Assembly: GCF_002078875.1 (NCBI RefSeq)
Contig: NC_034412.1
Coordinates: 84,865,491-84,929,490 of the forward strand
Source: Numida meleagris
Lineage: Eukaryota > Chordata > Aves > Galliformes > Numididae
Length of the DNA: 64,000 bases
Direction of reading: 5' to 3'
Below are positions 1-13,428 of the stretch, in pieces (the stretch's first letter is position 1; the number at the start of each line of letters is the position of its first letter). Below the pieces are notes generated by a model. That model had not been told where the DNA came from. It was given only the letters and a program-made list of their open reading frames with translations, and made no database searches. Both the position numbers and the translations under genes were made by a program.

Positions 1-1739
1 ACACAATCTTGTGAACAGCAAAAAAATATGCAGCTATGCTTTCTGTTTGGATAAAGGAATTGGAGAATTGGTTTCAAGATCACCAAAAAAATCAGGGTTT
101 TTTTGTTTATTTGCAACTCCGTTTTCAGTCAGCTTAAGTACATTACCTGTGAATTTCTGAATACAATGCGTAGAGTTTCAACCAGATATTCAACTCAAAA
201 ATTTGATTGTGTCTCTTTAACAGTCTTTTATAAGCTCTGTCTTACTATAGAGAAATAGCCCTCGCTTCACAATCACACCTTATTCATGTCATCACTTTTT
301 TGGCATTATGTACATTTGTGAACAACTCTGATCATCCATACTGCTTCCATTTTACTTCTGTATGTATTGGTTCCAATTTGTAAACTGTTTAAGGTGATGA
401 ATTAAGAGAAGGAAATATTATTAGGCATTTTCAAGGCTCTATAATGAGCTGTTATTTCAGTCAAGCTTCTCTCCCTCTTGTTCAACACCATAAACCCAAG
501 GAGCTGCTTTGTCAGCACAGAGCTCTGAGTATGGCATGTACAAGTCTTTCAATACAGCCCTGAAATGTGATGTCAAAACTGCCTTATCCTGGACATCTTC
601 CCAAAAATAACATTTAAGAGGCATCTCTTCATTTCCTGTCTCAGAAAGGGCTGAGAAGATTACAATTTTATATAGCTTCTGGCTTAACATTCTCCCAAAC
701 CTGTAGATTGCTAGAAAATCTGTCAGACATCTGACAGCTGAGATGCACCTCTGTGATACAAGTCAGAGAGAGAGTGTAATTTTTAGAACAGTTTTTCAAC
801 AAGTCCACTGTTGTGGAGTTTATTCCACATATATTCTTTGATGTAAAAGTTCTTGAAATTTTAAAAATGCAGCAGAATCACAATTTTGCATACTCGGGAA
901 CCGTGAGGTTTTTGAAGTTTCCTGCCACAACAGCAACTTCAGCAGTAAAAGCATGTCAAATACCACCTTGATGACTCACAAGTACCTATCAAACTCTATT
1001 TGTGTTGAGCTACCATTTCTGTTCAAAGAATCTCATTTATCTCTTACAGTAATCATTCACTCTCTGCAATCTAATATTAAGGAAGAAGAAAATAATATTT
1101 CGGATTTATACCCTCAACAAATAAACATTATCACATTCATGGATCTTCAGACATATCCCCAAACATAATGGGAGAAAACATTGCTTCACAGTGCCAAAAC
1201 GGCTCCAAAATAGAGCCTTAAGAACTTTTGGATAATCACATGTGTGAAAAACAATTTGTTTAGCACTGAGTACAGCACACTAAATGCTACACATTTGGGT
1301 TATCTTCTCTACTGTTTATCAGAAATTAGATTTGATAAATCCTGTCACACTTGCTCCCTACGTACTGCAATTAGAGATATTTTTATTTTAAATGCACCTT
1401 GAAGAGAAAGGTGGTAAGCAGGAAATTACTTTATACAAGGCTAAGAAATAAGTATTTTTAGTATAACCACTTTTCAGCACCACATACTTGCATTTAATCT
1501 CTTCCCCCAACCTTTGGAGATTTAAACTCTCCTACATTACACAGACAGGCTCACAAGGCCACGCATAATAGGTCCTGTGTGAGAGCTGAGGTGAATAACT
1601 GGGGAATGTCTTGGGTTCCAAACTTACCTGCCTAAGTCTGGTTTGATGCCATCAGTCTGGACAGTTCAGAGAGCAGCTCACATTGGGTGGAAAATGGTAC
1701 TTGCAGCCTAGTAGATACTCAGACACCTCTGTGGTTTGA
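1..1739. other. Intergenic DNA, no gene seen
   Basis: AT-rich sequence without a coding region, splice-flanked exon or recognisable repeat. The short open frames here (for example 953-1168) have no family resemblance and no supporting splice or promoter context. It ends at the 5-bp target duplication of the solo LTR. Confidence 0.6.
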
Positions 1740-2324
1740 TGACCTGTCACGGTGTTATCTATGGATCTGTGTCCGTGACAGGGGGACAGCAGGCCCACAG
1801 GCCTGGAAAAGATAGAAAGGAGGAAAAAAACTGTTGGCAGTTTAGGGGCCGGCCCAGACCGGTCCGGTGGCTAATGCGGCAGGTGACCCACGGACCCACG
1901 CCCTGGGGAAGACAAAGGGAAAAGGGGAAAGGTAGGGAAATGGTAGACGGATCTAAAACAAAACAGTGGCACCAATCTGAGGAGGAACATTAATTTACTA
2001 AATATTATATCGAAATTGAGGCCAGCAAATCAAAAGAGAGAGAGTTCAAAGCTGAGATTCTTACTCCGTAAGCTGCACAGGGACCACGTGCTTCTCCGCC
2101 AGGTAGGAAGAAAGAGACTCCTGGTCTGCCAGGTGGTCTCACCACCTCCTCCAGACGCAGAGACCCCTGGGGAGTGCAGCTCCTCCCCTCCCCCTCGGAA
2201 AACCAAGCACCCAAAAAAGGCGGTCTGTAGAAACCAGGACATTAACTCTTTAACTGCCAGTGCTTTACATGATGTTATGATGTGGAATACCAACAACAAA
2301 AAATCACAAAACCATGACATGACC
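1740..2324. mobile_element. Solo LTR of an endogenous retrovirus with target-site duplication
   Basis: The element runs from TGTCACGG at 1745 to CCATGACA ending at 2319 (575 bp). The ends are imperfect inverted repeats in TG...CA form, as in retroviral LTRs. It is flanked on both sides by the same five bases, TGACC, at 1740-1744 and 2320-2324, which is the duplication left by integrase. The body is much richer in GC than its surroundings and has no gag, pol or env, so it is a solo LTR left by recombination between two LTRs. One base separates the terminal repeats, so the copy has drifted only a little at its ends. I cannot fix the orientation; the minus strand looks somewhat more like avian LTRs I recall. 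The family is not assigned. Confidence 0.82.
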
Positions 2325-5300
2325 AATATACTTTCTTTTTTTTTTCATCCCTTGCCAGTTTTACTGAAAGAAAACAAATCTGAGTAGCTTTTGATGGGAA
2401 GAGACCTATATATAAATGTATTCTAAACTATGATTATATTTTATGTATGTTTAGCCTTGTAATCATCACTGCAAAAGAATGTGCACTGTTGTAGAAAGGA
2501 GTTTTTTAAAAATAAAAGTCAGTTAGACTATGAACAGATAATATATGCAGCTAGTCTTTTGAATACACCTAATGAGCTTATTTGGCTTTTTTGAAGTCAA
2601 TTTGGTGTCTCAATGGGCATCCTTAGTGATATTTTTAGTTGCAGTAAATAATTTATAAAATAATGAGGTTTGCAACAGGGAAATCTTTAGTCAAATTAGA
2701 GTTCCAAGGTTAGAATGCATTTCCCAGCAGCTGCAAATTGGTTTTGTTTGGTTTTTTTTCAAGAAAGTTATAGACTTCTACCGCCACTCCAGGAAAACAT
2801 TCCATATAAAGTTAACCAACAACAATCACATTTCAATAGACACTCTCTTCATGCTGTTACTTTAGTGTACTACCTTTTATTCCAAACTGGTATTGCTGCA
2901 ACATGGCCATAAATTAAAATCAATGTATTTCACTAAGTCCTTAACGAGAATAGTTGTTATGCATAAGATCTTGAGTTGAGGCATAGAACATTAAAAAGCA
3001 GTTTGCCTCTAGAATCAAGGCACTAATGTAGTTTTAAGTTGTTACTGACAGTTTTTGTTAGTCTTGCTTAAAAAAAAGGAAAAAACAACAACAAAAGCCT
3101 TAGTGCAATATTCAGCAACCATTGATTTATATAAATTATTACTATTTTTTGCTAGTAAGAGCTCCAAAAATAGGCAATGGCAGGAGAATTAGTGACAGCA
3201 TAGAATGTTGTATAGGTCAGTGAACTCTGAACGTCTTCATAGTAAGACATATGAGTCTCAAAAATAATGCAGCAAGACCAAGCGTAGTTTGTCAGTTGAC
3301 AACATAAGTTATGTAAAAAAATAAGAATCCAGAAATTCAGGATATTTCAAAGCTATGAATGCTTATCTAGTGCATTCCATGGAGAATTTACATGTCCCAG
3401 AAAGAAAAGCGGATAATTAAGAAGTACTTCCCAGGAATGAGAAAACACAATGTAGCATCAAAATAAATTATCGTAGATCTGATTGAGACTAACTTAAAAG
3501 GGAAAAAAACACTGGTGTACATTTCTTTGTGAGAAAAAGTACAAGAGTACTTTGTTTTAAAAATATGCATATCGTCTAAGGTAGAAAACATATGACTGTT
3601 TTCTGTGATAAGAACCATGTTGAATTAAAATATATTTCCGAATACAAAAAGGGGATAGTAACCTTTTCTTTTCAAATTAGTCATGGCTTTGAAGCAGAAT
3701 TTAAATTGAGTAGTAGCCTGGAAGCTTTGATTTACATCAAATAATTGGATATGAAATTCCAACATGCAAAGCAGGCAGCTGCTGAAAATGATCTGAAGCA
3801 AAACAAGACTTTCTAAGTCATCACTGAATTATTGGTAACAAAGGCCAGGGGTGTTGGGAACAAAACCAAGAGTGAGGAAGGTATTACGGATTAGATTATT
3901 CATACTAGTAAACCGTGCATATAAAATAATGGCCTGCTTGCTGCTAACTTTTAGGGAAAATATATTTTTGTTTTAAATGAGAATTTTAGGAAAATTTTAA
4001 TGAAATGTTCAAATGGCCAGGTCAGAAAAAAAAAAGAAAAAAGCAAATCAAATGCTAGAAACGACAAAGAAAGGAACACAGAGCACACCAGGGGGCATTA
4101 TTTTTTTCTCCGTATGGAAGCAGTGTGCCCACACCTTGGGTATTCTCAGCTTTTATGATTTTCCCATCCCAGCCACTAGAATAGTCTCAGAGAAGGGCAG
4201 ATGGGATTATCAGAAGCTGGAACAGTTCTGTGGGAAACACGTGCTAGCATGAGAAAGAAACCGCGAAGGAGTGAGTACAATAGCAACCTCTGCAGCCAGT
4301 GGAAACACAGAGAATAAATAGAGAACAATTGTTTTTTAACAATCCAAGAGACAACAATGTTATTCTCAAATAAAAGAAACAGGCAGCAGATGCAGAACAA
4401 GGGAAAGGAGGTGATCTTCCACACGAGCAGGGAAGAAGAACTGTAGTGACAGAATGGAGTGTAGTTCATAGCACAAGTGCACAGGGATTCAGTGATTGAA
4501 GCAGAGGGACATTGCTCAGAGAATGTCACTGCATGTTTGCTGGGTTTGTACTCTTCACTAAGCATCAGCTGTTGGTAACTGCCCATTGCTGGTTAGAAGG
4601 ACCTTTGGCCCAGTGTGCCATTTGTATACTCTCAGGAAGCTGCAGGGATGTGCTTGCATCTTAAACACAGCAGGATGATTCACAATACAAATGATCTTCC
4701 ACTCTGACAGAAAGAAATGATGGAAGCAATGGAGAGCTGTTAATAGGAATTAATAAAATATAACTAGATGATAAGATTTTGATGGTGATTTTACCATCAA
4801 AGACAGCAATAGGCATTTGTTACAGAAGAGCAAGTTTGTTATGACACAGGCAGAATGAATAAGCTAAAAACAGATGTAAAAAGATTGTAAGTTAAAATCT
4901 CAAATGTATTTGGGGCTCTTCAGCACACAGGACTAAAAGTTACCCATAGATATTTGGTTCAAATGTGCAGCACATAGCATAACCACTTAGTACATTTTCT
5001 GTAATCTGAATACTGCCATATTTTTTTACAGAATTCCTCCATTAAAAATAAATAAATAAATTTCCACAAGAACTGATTCAAAGATAGATTAAAAATGTTA
5101 ATTTAAAAAAAAAAGTTCTTTTAAAAAGGAAGCCTAGAGTCAGAAAAAGTTCATTAATTAAATATAGGAATAAACACCAGTGGTGTAAATGCTCTTTAAA
5201 AAAGTAAGCTATAGGTAAAGTAAGAAGAGCTCAAAGAAAATGTGTGTCAAAAAATATTTTCAGATGCAGGAGTAAAATGACTGATTGGTGAGAACAGTTA

Positions 5301-7240
5301 AGACAAACCTCTTTCCTTTAGAGGTTCTTGAAGACTTACAAAGACTGCAATGCTACTGCAACATTACTAGATGAAAAAATCTCACTCCTTTGATTTTATT
5401 GGGATTCAAGTGTATTATTCAAATGTTATTGTTCCTCTCCTTATTTTCAATAACTCAGTTCAGTTCTTTTGTTAAAAGAGTTTATGGGAGGATTTATTTT
5501 TAGTATCTCTTGTCTCTGCTGCACATTCCCACACTCAAGATAACTAACTGCGCTTCCTCAATAAGGCTGTGGAGCAATAGGTGGGGATGATGGATGGTGG
5601 GCAATATATTCAAGGGCTGATGTAACTGAGTGAGGCTGAATTGCTTGGGCTCCTTCTAGCGTCCACAGTCAGAGGAGGGGTCCTTCAGAAAGAGGTTAAG
5701 AAGAAAATGAAATTCCATTTTTCCCACTTGGAATTTCTGGAGAGTTGGTTTATCTCTACAATGATTGTGGAGGAAGCCTGGGAGATCAGGCTTGCTTGTT
5801 ATGTTAATATTGAACTTTGAGATGCTATTCCCCTTTGAAGATCTGGCACTATGTGCCACAAGCTTATTGGATTTCACAGGTCCAAAGTAAAGACCACAAG
5901 CACAAGATAACCACAGAGGATTTAAGAATAGAGGCTCAGGCCCCAGGGACATGAGCACAAATCACAGAAGGTCAGTGACTCATCAGTTTGAGAACTTAGG
6001 AGCCAGGCTGATTGGAGCTGATTTTAGGGCATCACAAAGAGAAGAGAGTTGTATCTAATATATGAAAAACATCCCTTACACAGTGAAAACACAAAGAAAA
6101 TTACAAGGAAGTGCAAATAACAGTCACAGTACCTTCTGGGGAACAGAAGGACAGAAATAAAGGAATTTCTCCAGCCTCCTCTCTTGCAGAGGTTGTGTCT
6201 GAGCCACATCAATACTTAGCCACAGCTCTTCCCACCCACGCCATTAGCAGAGAAGGAGCAATTTCTGATTTGCTATCCCTCACGTTTTGCCACTGTGACT
6301 CAGCATTTATGTGAAAAGAGTTTCTGAAGAATTAATTAGATAAGAATTTTGAAGAACGGTTTGTGTATTCTGCTCCAACTTTCCCACAACACAGTGTGAT
6401 TTATTATTGCAGCATCCAATTAGTGTAAACTAGAGTGCAACAGACAGAATTTAGTGCACGCACAGGAAATATTTAACAGCTCTGAACAAAACACAGCATG
6501 AACAAAGCACTTCACCAGAAAGTGAAGTTAAAACGATGACATGGAGAGGTGAACAGTGCAAATACCTATTATAAAACAGAGACAATGATGAACCAATGAT
6601 GTAATAAATGTAATGATGTAATTTTTCAAATAGTGTTAAAAAAATTTACACTTGTACCAAAAAAAAATCCATAGAATACAACTAGATTACACCGATCTAA
6701 TATACAATATTTACCAGTGAATTACTGTGCTGAGCTATGAAATTATCACTGCGTTACTTTACAGATGGACTATGCCATAAATAGTGTTCCCAAAAGCAGG
6801 TTTTGTTGTCTGTCTAAAAGTCTTCATACATATTATACAAAAGTCTTTGTTAGATGAAATAAAGTGAATATCATTTCTTCCTGTATGACTATTTTGGCAT
6901 TAAAGCAAATATATTCAGCCACTTCCTTGAACCATGAATCTTTCTGTGAGCTTTAGATTCACAACTGTTAGTAATTTCCTGCATACCTTCCTCTGCAGCA
7001 CCCAGCATTATGTTCTTAAGAAAATAATTAACCCAGTATGGGGAATGTTTACTCCTTTATTAAGAGCCAGCATCATAGGTCAGTCAAGAATAGGACGTGA
7101 TATCTGCCAAAATGACCTCTGTTCACGAAAGAAATGAGACAAGTCCTTAGTTTAGGGGAGGGGTGCCAGAGCAGTCTCCAAGTCTGTTAGAGAGGAACAA
7201 GTAAGTCTTCAAGAAAGTGACTGATACAGGAAATTTGTTC
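2325..7240. other. Intergenic DNA, no gene seen
   Basis: AT-rich DNA with no supported exon. There is a small perfect hairpin near 4779-4800 (8-bp arms TTGATGGT/ACCATCAA, 6-base loop) and A-rich runs around 4023-4043 and 5040-5115. Open frames of up to 136 codons occur on both strands but show no conserved domain or gene context. Confidence 0.55.
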
Positions 7241-7724
7241 TGATAGAGCAAATTCTCAGCTACAAAACACTCTTTTTCAACATAGTCACCACAGTTAGCT
7301 CTGCATTTTCACCATCAATGAACAAGAGCCTGCATGCCATGCTCATAAAAATGTGCATGACTGTGATGTGGCTTGTATTTCATGTCACTGTCGCCACTGC
7401 TGAAATGCACCACCCACCACCTCGCTGTGCTGACATCCGCTGTTTGGTCTTCATAGACGTTCTGCAAGCATCACTGTATGACAATGGGTGCCATTTTTTC
7501 CACATGGAGGAATTCAATCCCACACCTTTGCTTCATATGCACTTCCATGTCAGGTGCCATTTTGTCAGACTGCCCCTCTGCTGCCATCTGTTTCACAGCA
7601 ACAACATGTAACAGAACTTTGTCAGGAAGGTTCAAGCTCTACTGCCATACCACCAACATCCACCTCTGATTTCATGGGCCAACATAATAAAATAGGAGGC
7701 ATTACGTTTGGAGCAGACCTTGTA
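7241..7724 (-). mobile_element. Internally deleted mariner-type DNA transposon, copy 1
   Basis: This is the reverse complement of the element at about 60852-61338. Read on the minus strand, it carries broken remnants of the N-terminal part of an avian mariner-type transposase. The helix-turn-helix region includes a stretch resembling [19 protein letters not shown]. It then jumps to the C-terminal end (around FYEHGMQALVH), so the central catalytic DDE/D part is missing. The right end has the terminal repeat (aggcattacgtttggag) followed by TA at 7723-7724, the usual mariner target dinucleotide. The opposite terminal repeat is missing at the left. Many stops and frameshifts make it inactive. Assignment to the chicken Mariner1_GG/Galluhop group is from memory and tentative. 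Confidence 0.65.
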
Positions 7725-8951
7725 GAAACACATGGGCCAAGAAAGGTATTTTTTGTAATGATTAGCTGTAATTTTCTGGTCTAGTGAGATATTGTGGAAT
7801 GAGCCTGACACCTAGCAGACAAGAGGGTGTATTTAGCAATTGGTTCTTCATACATCTTAGCACGTAAACAATTCTTCCTCAGACTGCCTTCTATACAGGA
7901 AGAATTATTATACTATGCTGAGTTAATTGCAGTGAGCAGTCATGACATTAACACCTATCATGTCACCTCTTTGAAGGAAATACATATAAGCATTAAATAA
8001 TATAGCTTCTTAGAAACAGCATTTCAAGTTCAGATATCTAATGAAATTATCCTATTCTCGAAGCTGATAATGTTAAAATGCGACCCAAAGAGAATACATA
8101 ATGAGAATGTTGGCAAAAAATCGTTATTTAAAACTAAGGAGCAGTTCTTATAGTTCAAGTTCAATTAAACCCACAAAAGAAAAACAAACAAACAAAAAAA
8201 AACCCCACCACCACAACAACCACCAACAACAAAAAACCACACAGGATACAACTTCCCAACAAACTAACTCTGGAACAGTCTTGAAGAAACATCACTGATC
8301 AAGTACTTTCTCCATGTTTAGCCATTTTTATTGGATTTAAAGAAAAGGCCTTTTGGAAAAGAGCTGTTAAACTAAGAAAAAGGCCCTTCATATATTTCAT
8401 AGTGAGGAAAAACGGAGATTCAGTAGCCTACAGGAGGAATACTCCTTCAGCATCACGAGGGAGTTCCCAGCAGCACAGGACCTAACAGGCCCATGATGTG
8501 AGATAGAATGCTCTGAGTGTTAACAGAATTGCAAAACTAATTTTCTATGGCTCCCAGTAGAATATTTGCTAAAAGCATCCTGCCAGTGGTAAAGTACAAT
8601 AGTGAAGGCTTAAAATGTATTACAACTGTCAGCCAGCTGTAAATAACAAGCAGTTGCATTCAGTGAGTCAGACCAGTGCTAAACTAGAATCTGAGGAATC
8701 TATTTTTGTTTGGAATAGAACAAAACTTTAACCATATCTGTATCCAAACTGTTGAATTTAAGCTGTTGTGAATTTGATAAAGAAATTCAGGTTGCTGGTT
8801 AATAAAGATTGATCATTGAAAATCCTCTTGATCAAAACAAAATGTCAGATGTGCATTTGCAATCAGGAAGTAGCTGTGGAAAACTGCCACAGTGTCAGTC
8901 ACTGATAGAGGTGTGGGAAGTGAATTGGAGAATTCTGTTGCTTCCCAAAGG
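7725..8951. other. Intergenic DNA with an A/C-rich low-complexity patch
   Basis: No gene is seen. Positions 8170-8265 are low-complexity A/C DNA (runs of caaa, ccacca and caacaa) that gives a spurious K/T/Q/N-rich open frame. Confidence 0.55.
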
Positions 8952-9075
8952 AGGAGACAGAGCCATGCTTTTTTCAGCGATACCCAGTGCCAGAACAAGA
9001 GGCAACTGGCACAAACTGGAACACAAGAGGTTCCCTCTGAACATCAGGAAGCACTTCTGTTCAGATGGAACACTG
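8952..9075 (+). repeat. CR1 LINE 3' fragment
   Basis: The translation keeps the block that follows the reverse transcriptase in CR1 ORF2: an ARTRGN-type motif, then FPLNIRKHF, matching equivalent blocks in the other CR1 copies of this window. The element is cut off at both ends and lacks the 3' tail. Confidence 0.55.
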
Positions 9076-12000
9076 ACAACCTTAAGTATTCTGTGGTTCT
9101 GTGATGAAAATGCCAGCTGGAAACATCAACCATCTCCTCTATTGCCAAATCCAAACCAGTTTCAATGAAAAAAGCAAGAAGAAAAGCCCTGAATGAGTAA
9201 TTGTGGCCCATGCATATACACAAATACCAATTTCTGCCATTGTAAGTGGTCAAACTCAAGGTGGAAATTAGAGTAGCATAGCCCTCTAATTTTGCAGTTG
9301 AACACCCCCATGAATGTGTCAACATTTTAGTAATTTTCTTCATTTGGTAAATGTTGAACTCCCAATTACTCTAAGCAGAATTGAACTTCAGTGCAATGGA
9401 GGTTTTGTCTAGAACGAAGGAGATACCTTAGGATAGGTACAGTTTGAAAACAGAAAGTTAAAAGGAATCATTTTCTCTGAACCTTGAGAACAGAGTTAAA
9501 ACATATGGTTTCCCTTTTTTTAAGAGCTTGTTTGGATCAGTGCCATCAGAACAAATCGATCATTACCCATGAATAAACATTTTGAATATTTAATGCAATT
9601 AAAAAACAGTAATTTGTGCTGACACTACTAGATCCTCCAAAATTCAAGATGCTTTTTATTTTCTCAGACTGCCTACACCCAGCCCATCTGGAACCCATTC
9701 TGGCCCTCTGTTCTGGACAACTAATGCAGCTGTTGATTAGCTATTTCTTAAAGCAGCACCATTTACAAGACAGTAATAAGTGTCTCTTTCACATAAGGTT
9801 AGATATTTGCATGAGCTGATGTTTCAGTTATGCAGGATAGACTTGTCATTGTTTTCTAGGTTTTGGCTGTCAGCTTAATGTTTTGATATCCCAATTCTGT
9901 AATCAGCAACACTCACAGGATTCATTACACTACAATGTTCAGCAAAAATGTTGTAATATTGCCCAAGATTTCAAATGATTTGAGGACGGTATTTTAGTTC
10001 ACAGTTGTATCTTTGAATTTGACACTGGTGTAATTTACTTCCTTGATAATAAGAAAAGATAATCTCTGCCTGTCCTAAGCCATTTCAGAGTAGTAGAATT
10101 TATGATTACTATTTGAGTTCTTAATTTTATATTACTTACAACCTGTTTTCAAGCCCAAACTAGGCAGAGTTTCTCCATAGCCTTTGATATCTAGTCCCTT
10201 CCTTCTCACAGGACTGTATAAGGGTTAGGCTAGAAAACTCCTTGATGATAGATACCGTAATCTCATTCTGAAAACACACCAGAATTTTCTACCTATTACT
10301 CTTCCTATAAACTGGCTCACAGTTTGAAAGCCAGGATTTCCAAACTAGCACTAGTGTTGCCAACATGTTATATTGAAATGTTTCATTAATTAAAGGAATT
10401 TTATTCAAACAATGTGAGCTACATGAAAGCTACATCCCTTGTAAGACTTCTTTTAAAATAATTTCCTTGCAGTTCCCAAAGCAATGAACAAATGTCTCTT
10501 GGATGTCACTTCCCTTTCTATTTCCAGCACAGCAATTAAACAAGGAATGGCATATACTGGTACCAGTAAGAATCGTAAATGCTGAAGTTGTGGGAAGCTA
10601 AAGTACCACATTTGAGATCCAACAGCTGTTTTCTCCACAGAAGAAAATGCAGTCTCATTCAGAGCTATTTTCTAAAAGCTCATCATGCCTTTCCTACAAA
10701 TGAAAATAAGTTACATGCTGTGCTTGTAACACATTTCTTGTAAATGGCCTGAATAATAATCACTCTTGGGACAATATCTGTGGCTAAATTATCCTTCTGT
10801 GCCATGGAATGGTTTCTCAGCATCACAGTGCTTATATTTGTGTGGTTATTTACTTACTCTCCCTTTAGCAGAAAGAGAACAAGAATATGTTGTGGCCTCA
10901 ATACAACACTTGTAAAGTATGTTTCAAAAACCACATGCATCAGCTTTGTGGAGAATCCAAATGTCTTTCTACAAGGCACAGAAAGCTGTCCCTTGCTAAA
11001 TGTCATATCCTGTCCTACAGGGTATAAATAGAGAGGTAGGAGAAGGGAAGAGATTTGAGAGCAGCTGAAGCCTTCTCCTACACTCTTCTTTCTTATTTTG
11101 CAGTGCCAGAGCCAGGAAGATAGCCCACCTGGGGCAGGTGACACAAGCACAGGAAGAGCAATCAGACCTTGACAGCGTTGAGGGTGTGAGAAGCTGGAAG
11201 AATATAGAAATACTTGAATACATGCATGCAGACTGCCCTGGTAAGGCCTTATCTCCTGAGATGAAACCAGTTGATGCATTCTAGGTGGAACACAGCTCCT
11301 ACAAGGCCTGGGATCCTACCCTTTAATTTGGTGTTAACACTCATTGTGTTAGCTCACTCACAGCTGCCTCCATATAATGTCTCACAGCTGTATCACATAT
11401 AAGTGTGGCTAGGATGATCAAGGGATGTTTATGTCTTCTGAGAGCAATTAGAAGTGGCTGAAGAGCCATCCCACTGCATCGTGTGACTACATCAAAAATA
11501 GCAACTGTTTAAGTGTTAGCACTGCTTGAAGGATATGGTTCGGAGCAGAATTCAGAGCTTCCCAAAAGTGTGTAATGAAAAAGCACAAGAAGGAACAATG
11601 CACTGTTGAGTTACTGAACCTCTATAATAGAATAATTAAAAATTCTGTTGATCCTCTGTCTTTGTGGGATCCCTGAATACCAACCACAACTTCTTAAATA
11701 TATGTGTCTGTCTTATCACAGCATTTTGAAACTTCCTCAGCCTCTCTGAGTCCTTCTGTGACCTGCAGAACATCAGAACTCACCACTTAAATAGCACTCC
11801 TGAGCAATTTCCCCTTTCAGTTATGTACCTGGAAAACAGAGGAATTTTCCTCTAAGATATACTACTCTTGAACTATTTTCCTCTCTTTTGTGGGCTTGCT
11901 GGTTAACTTGAGTAAATCACCTCATTTCTGGTCCTACATCACCCACAAAAATGCCTGAAATATTAAATCAACTGCTGAGAGAACTGTTTATAGGTATCTT

Positions 12001-12560
12001 AGTCCAGGAGATGCTTCAAAGAAGAAGAGTATATAGTTCTAGAAATAAAAAATGCTTCTAGTTAGAACCAACTAATTCTGTGCATTAATACATATCCCTG
12101 AATCTTAAGATGAATGTTTCAAGGATAGCTATTGCAGATAATATCCAATCTGCATATAATGGAGATTTGATGAACAAAAACACTGCCATGGACAAAAATC
12201 CATTAAAACAAAGAAAATGCTGTGTAGCAAAGCTGCTCATGCACTATTTCTATTCTCTGCATGATGGAAATACATTGTAACACCAAAAGTCAAATAGGGA
12301 TAAAAAAAATTTGAACTCCTCCAAATTTCTCTAGGGTATCTTTCAGTAGTTAAACTTACATGGAGTTCTGCAGTTTCTGATCACATACCAATACATAGGA
12401 AAGTACAGACATGAATGAATAACTTCTCATTCTACCCGTAATAGTCAATAACATATTTTTATATAATAAAGAATGTGAGTCATGTATAGAAAGAGCAAAT
12501 GTATGCTTAGAAACTAATTATAGGTACTGATTACTTCGAAAGGCAATGGAACCAGTCTTG
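9076..12560. other. Intergenic DNA, no gene seen
   Basis: AT-rich DNA with no recognisable coding exon or repeat. A TATAAATAG motif at about 11024 is followed near 11080-11102 by a pyrimidine tract ending in TTTTGCAG. I could not connect these to an exon with coding character, so I treat them as chance. Confidence 0.5.
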
Positions 12561-13428
12561 CAGTTACCTGCAGATGACACCAGGCTGGCAGGAATTGATC
12601 TGCCTGGGGGTAGGAAGGCCTTACAGAGGGATTTGGACAGTCTGGATAGCTGATCAGGGGCCAATGAGATGAAGATCAACAAGAGCAAGTGCCGGATCCT
12701 GCACTTTGGCCACAACAACCACATACAACGCTACTGGCTTGGGGCAGAATGGCTGGAAGACTGTGTAGAAGAAACCGACCTGGGGGTGTTGGTCAATGCT
12801 CAGCTGAGCATGAGCCAGCAGTGTGCCCAGGTGGCCAAAAAGGCCAATGGCATCCTGGCTTGTATCAAAAATAGTGTTGCCAGCAGCAGCAGGGAACTGA
12901 TCATCCCTCTGTACTCAGCACAGGTGAGGCTGCATCTCAAATACTGTGTACAGTTTTGGGCTCCTCACTACAAGAAAGACATTGAGGGCTTGGAGCAGTA
13001 AAGCTGGTGAGGGGTCTGAAGCACAACTCTTATGAAAAGTGGCTGAGGAATTGTTCAGTCTGAAGAAGAGGAGGCTTAGGGGAGACCTAATCGCTCTCTA
13101 CAATAACCTGAAGGGAGGCGGTGTCGAGGTGGGGATTGTCCTCTTCTCCCACATAAGTAGTGACAGGAATAGAGGGAATGGCCTCAAGTTGCTCCTAGAG
13201 AGATTCAGGTTGGACGTTAGGAAAAACTTCTTCACCAAGAGTGGTCAGGTGCTGGAACGGGCTGCCCAGGGAGGTGGTTGAGTCACTGTCCGTGGTGGTG
13301 TTCAAGAAACATTTAGATGTTGTACTGAGGGACATGTTTTAGTTGAAAATATTGGTGATAGGTGGATGGTTAGACTGGATGATCTTGGAGCTCTTTTCCA
13401 ACCTTGGTGATTCTATGATTCTATACTA
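12561..13428 (+). repeat. CR1 LINE, 5'-truncated, RT C-terminus to 3' tail
   Basis: The copy begins inside the reverse transcriptase at the catalytic block (LPADDTRL, the ADD motif intact). It continues through the thumb/C-terminal region ([13 protein letters not shown], then DLGVLVN and SMSQQC) and the final block ([12 protein letters not shown], then [11 protein letters not shown]). It ends in the CR1 tail around 13408-13428 (attctatgattctata). Frameshifts and stops split the frame into at least two pieces, so it is dead. CR1 elements are normally 5'-truncated, as here, and usually do not duplicate their target. Confidence 0.9.

Noticed and set aside
4779..4800. Small perfect hairpin (8-bp arms)
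   Set aside because: It is too short for a microRNA precursor and not followed by a terminator context. Such inverted repeats are expected by chance in AT-rich DNA.
8170..8298. K/T/Q/N-rich open frame
   Set aside because: Produced by A/C low-complexity DNA, not a gene.
11020..11110. TATAAATAG followed by a pyrimidine-rich CAG acceptor-like site
   Set aside because: No open exon of coding character follows, and such single motifs are frequent by chance.
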